Source of the DNA: Kitasatospora cinereorecta
Lineage (GTDB): Bacteria; Actinomycetota; Actinomycetes; Streptomycetales; Streptomycetaceae
Assembly (NCBI RefSeq): GCF_024172095.1
Contig: NZ_JAMZDX010000001.1
Location: 214,001-278,000 of the forward strand
DNA: 64,000 bases
Reading direction: 5' to 3'
Shown: positions 62,766-64,000 of the stretch, piece after piece
Layout: the number at the start of each line of letters is the position of its first letter
How positions within the stretch are numbered: position 1 is the first letter of the stretch
Position numbers and translations under genes: made by a program
Notes under the pieces: generated by a model
The model's input: only the letters and a program-made list of their open reading frames with translations
Databases searched by the model: none
Told to the model about the DNA's origin: nothing

Positions 62766-63686
62766 GTGCTGGTCTTCGCCACCTCCGACAAGGGCGGCAC
62801 CGGACGGTCCGTCACCAGCGCCAACATCGCGTACCGGCGCGCCCTGCTCGGCGACGACGTCTGCTACCTGGACTTCGACTTCGGCTCGCCCACCAGCGCC
62901 GCCGTCTTCGACGTGCCGAGCGCGCTGCGCGGCGTCGACCAGGCCGGGCTCCACTCCTACCTGCGCGGCAACGTCGCCGAGCCCAAGCGGGTCAACGTCT
63001 GGTCCGAGTCGGACAGCGCCAGCCTGCGCAACCGGCCCTCCGGCAGCGGCCAGCTGGTGCTGGTCCCCGGCGACCGGGGCGGCGGCGAGTTCGTCACCGG
63101 CGGGGACGCCGTCCGCCGCTGCACCGAACTCTTCCTGCGGCTGGAGGAGGAGTTCGACATCATCCTGGTCGACCTCAGCGCCGGCCGCTCGTACGCCGCC
63201 GAGATGGTCCTGGAGGCCACCTCGCGGCCGGAGCTGGCCGAGGTGGTCACCCGCTGGCTGGTCTTCCACCGGTGGACCCGCCAGCACATCATCGCCGCCT
63301 CCGGCCTGGTCTACGGCGACCGCGGGATCATGGCGGCCGGCGCCGCCCGCGGCCACGACGAGGACACCCTGCGCGACTCCGTCCGGTTCGTCCGGGCCGC
63401 CGTGCCCGACCCCTCGTCGCCGATGTTCACCCAGCTGCGGCCCGCCCAGGCGGCCTGGCTGCGGGCCTGCCACGAGGACCTCACCCGGCTCGCCTCCCAG
63501 CACCGGCTGGGCCAGACCCTGGTGCTCGGCACCGTCCCGCTCGACCCGGTGCTGCAGTGGCAGGAACAGCTGATCACCGACGACGACGTGCTGGCCTCCC
63601 GGGTGGCCAACACCGAGACCGCCGAGGCCTTCGCCGCCCTGGCGGTCGCGCTCACCCACGACCGGGCGTGGGAGTCCCCGCTCTGA
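62766..63686 (+). CDS. SCO2523 family variant P-loop ATPase
   Basis: This 306-residue protein is a ParA/MinD-like ATPase with a variant Walker A motif, DKGGTGRSVTS (about residues 8-18), in which the signature lysine KGGxGR is at residue 9. YLDFDFGSPTSAAVFDVPSALRG follows, then FDIILVDLSAGRSYAAEMV as Walker B region. These ATPases place or switch other proteins at the membrane or on DNA. The FxsT N-terminal domain in this window has the same KGGTGR variant. GTG 62766 begins four bases after the SCO2524-type stop. It probably works with that protein. Confidence 0.83.
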   Translation: MLVFATSDKGGTGRSVTSANIAYRRALLGDDVCYLDFDFGSPTSAAVFDVPSALRGVDQAGLHSYLRGNVAEPKRVNVWSESDSASLRNRPSGSGQLVLVPGDRGGGEFVTGGDAVRRCTELFLRLEEEFDIILVDLSAGRSYAAEMVLEATSRPELAEVVTRWLVFHRWTRQHIIAASGLVYGDRGIMAAGAARGHDEDTLRDSVRFVRAAVPDPSSPMFTQLRPAQAAWLRACHEDLTRLASQHRLGQTLVLGTVPLDPVLQWQEQLITDDDVLASRVANTETAEAFAALAVALTHDRAWESPL

Positions 63687-63742
63687 CCACCGCTCGGTGA
63701 CTCCCGCCCGGCCCACGTCGATCGCTAGGAGTGAGCAACACC

Positions 63743-64000
63743 GTGGACACCACGTTCCGCGAGGTCTCGGCCGACCCGCGCACCGCCTCAGTCCCGCTCT
63801 CCCACCTCTCGCTGGAGATCGGGCACCTCTACATGGACGACTTCGCCGCCGGGCCCGCCCGGCTGCGCGAACAGTTCGCCCGGGTCAAGCCGTGGGCCGA
63901 CGCCGCCCGGGCCGCCTGCACCGCGCCCGCCGGACGGCGGCCGCGGATCTCCACCTGCTTCCTGATCGACGACTACTTCACCCGTTTCTCCAGCCCCGCC
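63743..64000 (+). CDS. SCO2522 family protein, 3' end outside the window
   Basis: The frame is open to base 64000; 86 codons are visible and the rest lies beyond the right edge. The start reads FREVSADPRTASVPLSHLSLEIGHLYMDDFAAG and later STCFLIDDYFTRFSSPA. LSHLSLELGHLYMEDF and DDYF-type stretches fit the SCO2522 family, which accompanies SCO2523 to SCO2525. AGGAG at 63727-63731 fits GTG 63743 with a gap of 11 bases; GTG 63731 is possible but lies in the ribosome site. Function is unknown. Confidence 0.72.
   Translation, partial: MDTTFREVSADPRTASVPLSHLSLEIGHLYMDDFAAGPARLREQFARVKPWADAARAACTAPAGRRPRISTCFLIDDYFTRFSSPA

Noticed and set aside
60831..63716. 961-codon open frame on the minus strand
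   Set aside because: Antisense shadow of the SCO2524 and SCO2523-type genes, with no recognisable domain.

Overview
The window is high-G+C actinobacterial DNA with GTG starts, strong third-position G/C bias and purine-rich ribosome binding sites. Gene content and order point to Streptomycetaceae (Streptomyces or Kitasatospora). The block pdxH / citrate synthase / SIS-domain nagS / dmdR1 / prim-pol / SCO4402-type gene / purU resembles the SCO4366-SCO4405 neighbourhood of the Streptomyces core chromosome. The futalosine menaquinone genes mqnA, mqnC and menG, the FxSxx-COOH system and the SCO2522-SCO2525 set are also typical of this family. No tRNA, rRNA, CRISPR array or intact insertion sequence was seen.

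Layout. 1-3.2 kb: a SUKH-4 protein (cut by the left edge), a SUKH/deaminase fusion and a P-loop/WD40 protein, looking like a polymorphic-toxin or immunity-type set. 3.3-9.1 kb: MarR regulator with an MFS exporter, thpR, a GH35 beta-galactosidase divergent from an AraC regulator, and a 29-residue membrane peptide. 9.1-12.6 kb: serC, a second-type citrate synthase and pdxH. 12.8-21.7 kb: a complete FxSxx-COOH system made of a 60-residue peptide ending FNSSI, a radical SAM protein fused to an HEXXH domain, an AAC(3)-fold acetyltransferase, a TIR protein (FxsC) and a giant ParA-TIR-NB-ARC-TPR protein (FxsT). 21.9-35.8 kb: mostly core genes, including nagS with a DasR-like site, dmdR1, a stand-alone primase/polymerase-domain protein, an NsdA-like regulator, a lipoprotein, purU, an odd sigma-region-2/DinB-like protein and an anti-sigma-type kinase. 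36.3-43.9 kb: transporters and regulators.

44-50.4 kb looks accessory. Parts have clearly lower G+C, and it holds a YihY-family membrane protein, a secreted DUF3494 (ice-binding-fold) protein with a long Gly-Gly-Glu/Asp-His tail, a DUF5819/HTTM membrane pair, a frameshifted GntR remnant and a Uma2 nuclease. 50.4-59.9 kb returns to core genes: galE, an SBF transporter, a cold-shock protein, mqnA, a receptor Ser/Thr kinase, mqnC, a catalytically empty amidohydrolase-like protein, menG and a GNAT. 60.1-64.0 kb, cut by the right edge, is a four-gene set of the SCO2525 (methyltransferase), SCO2524, SCO2523 (variant P-loop) and SCO2522 families. It has no established function and is the best candidate here for an undescribed system, alongside the FxSxx system.

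An imperfect palindrome built on GGGGCGCGGGGAACTGCGCG recurs just downstream of stop codons at about 5.4, 10.3, 21.7 and 54.2 kb. One copy carries a second small repeat inside one arm.
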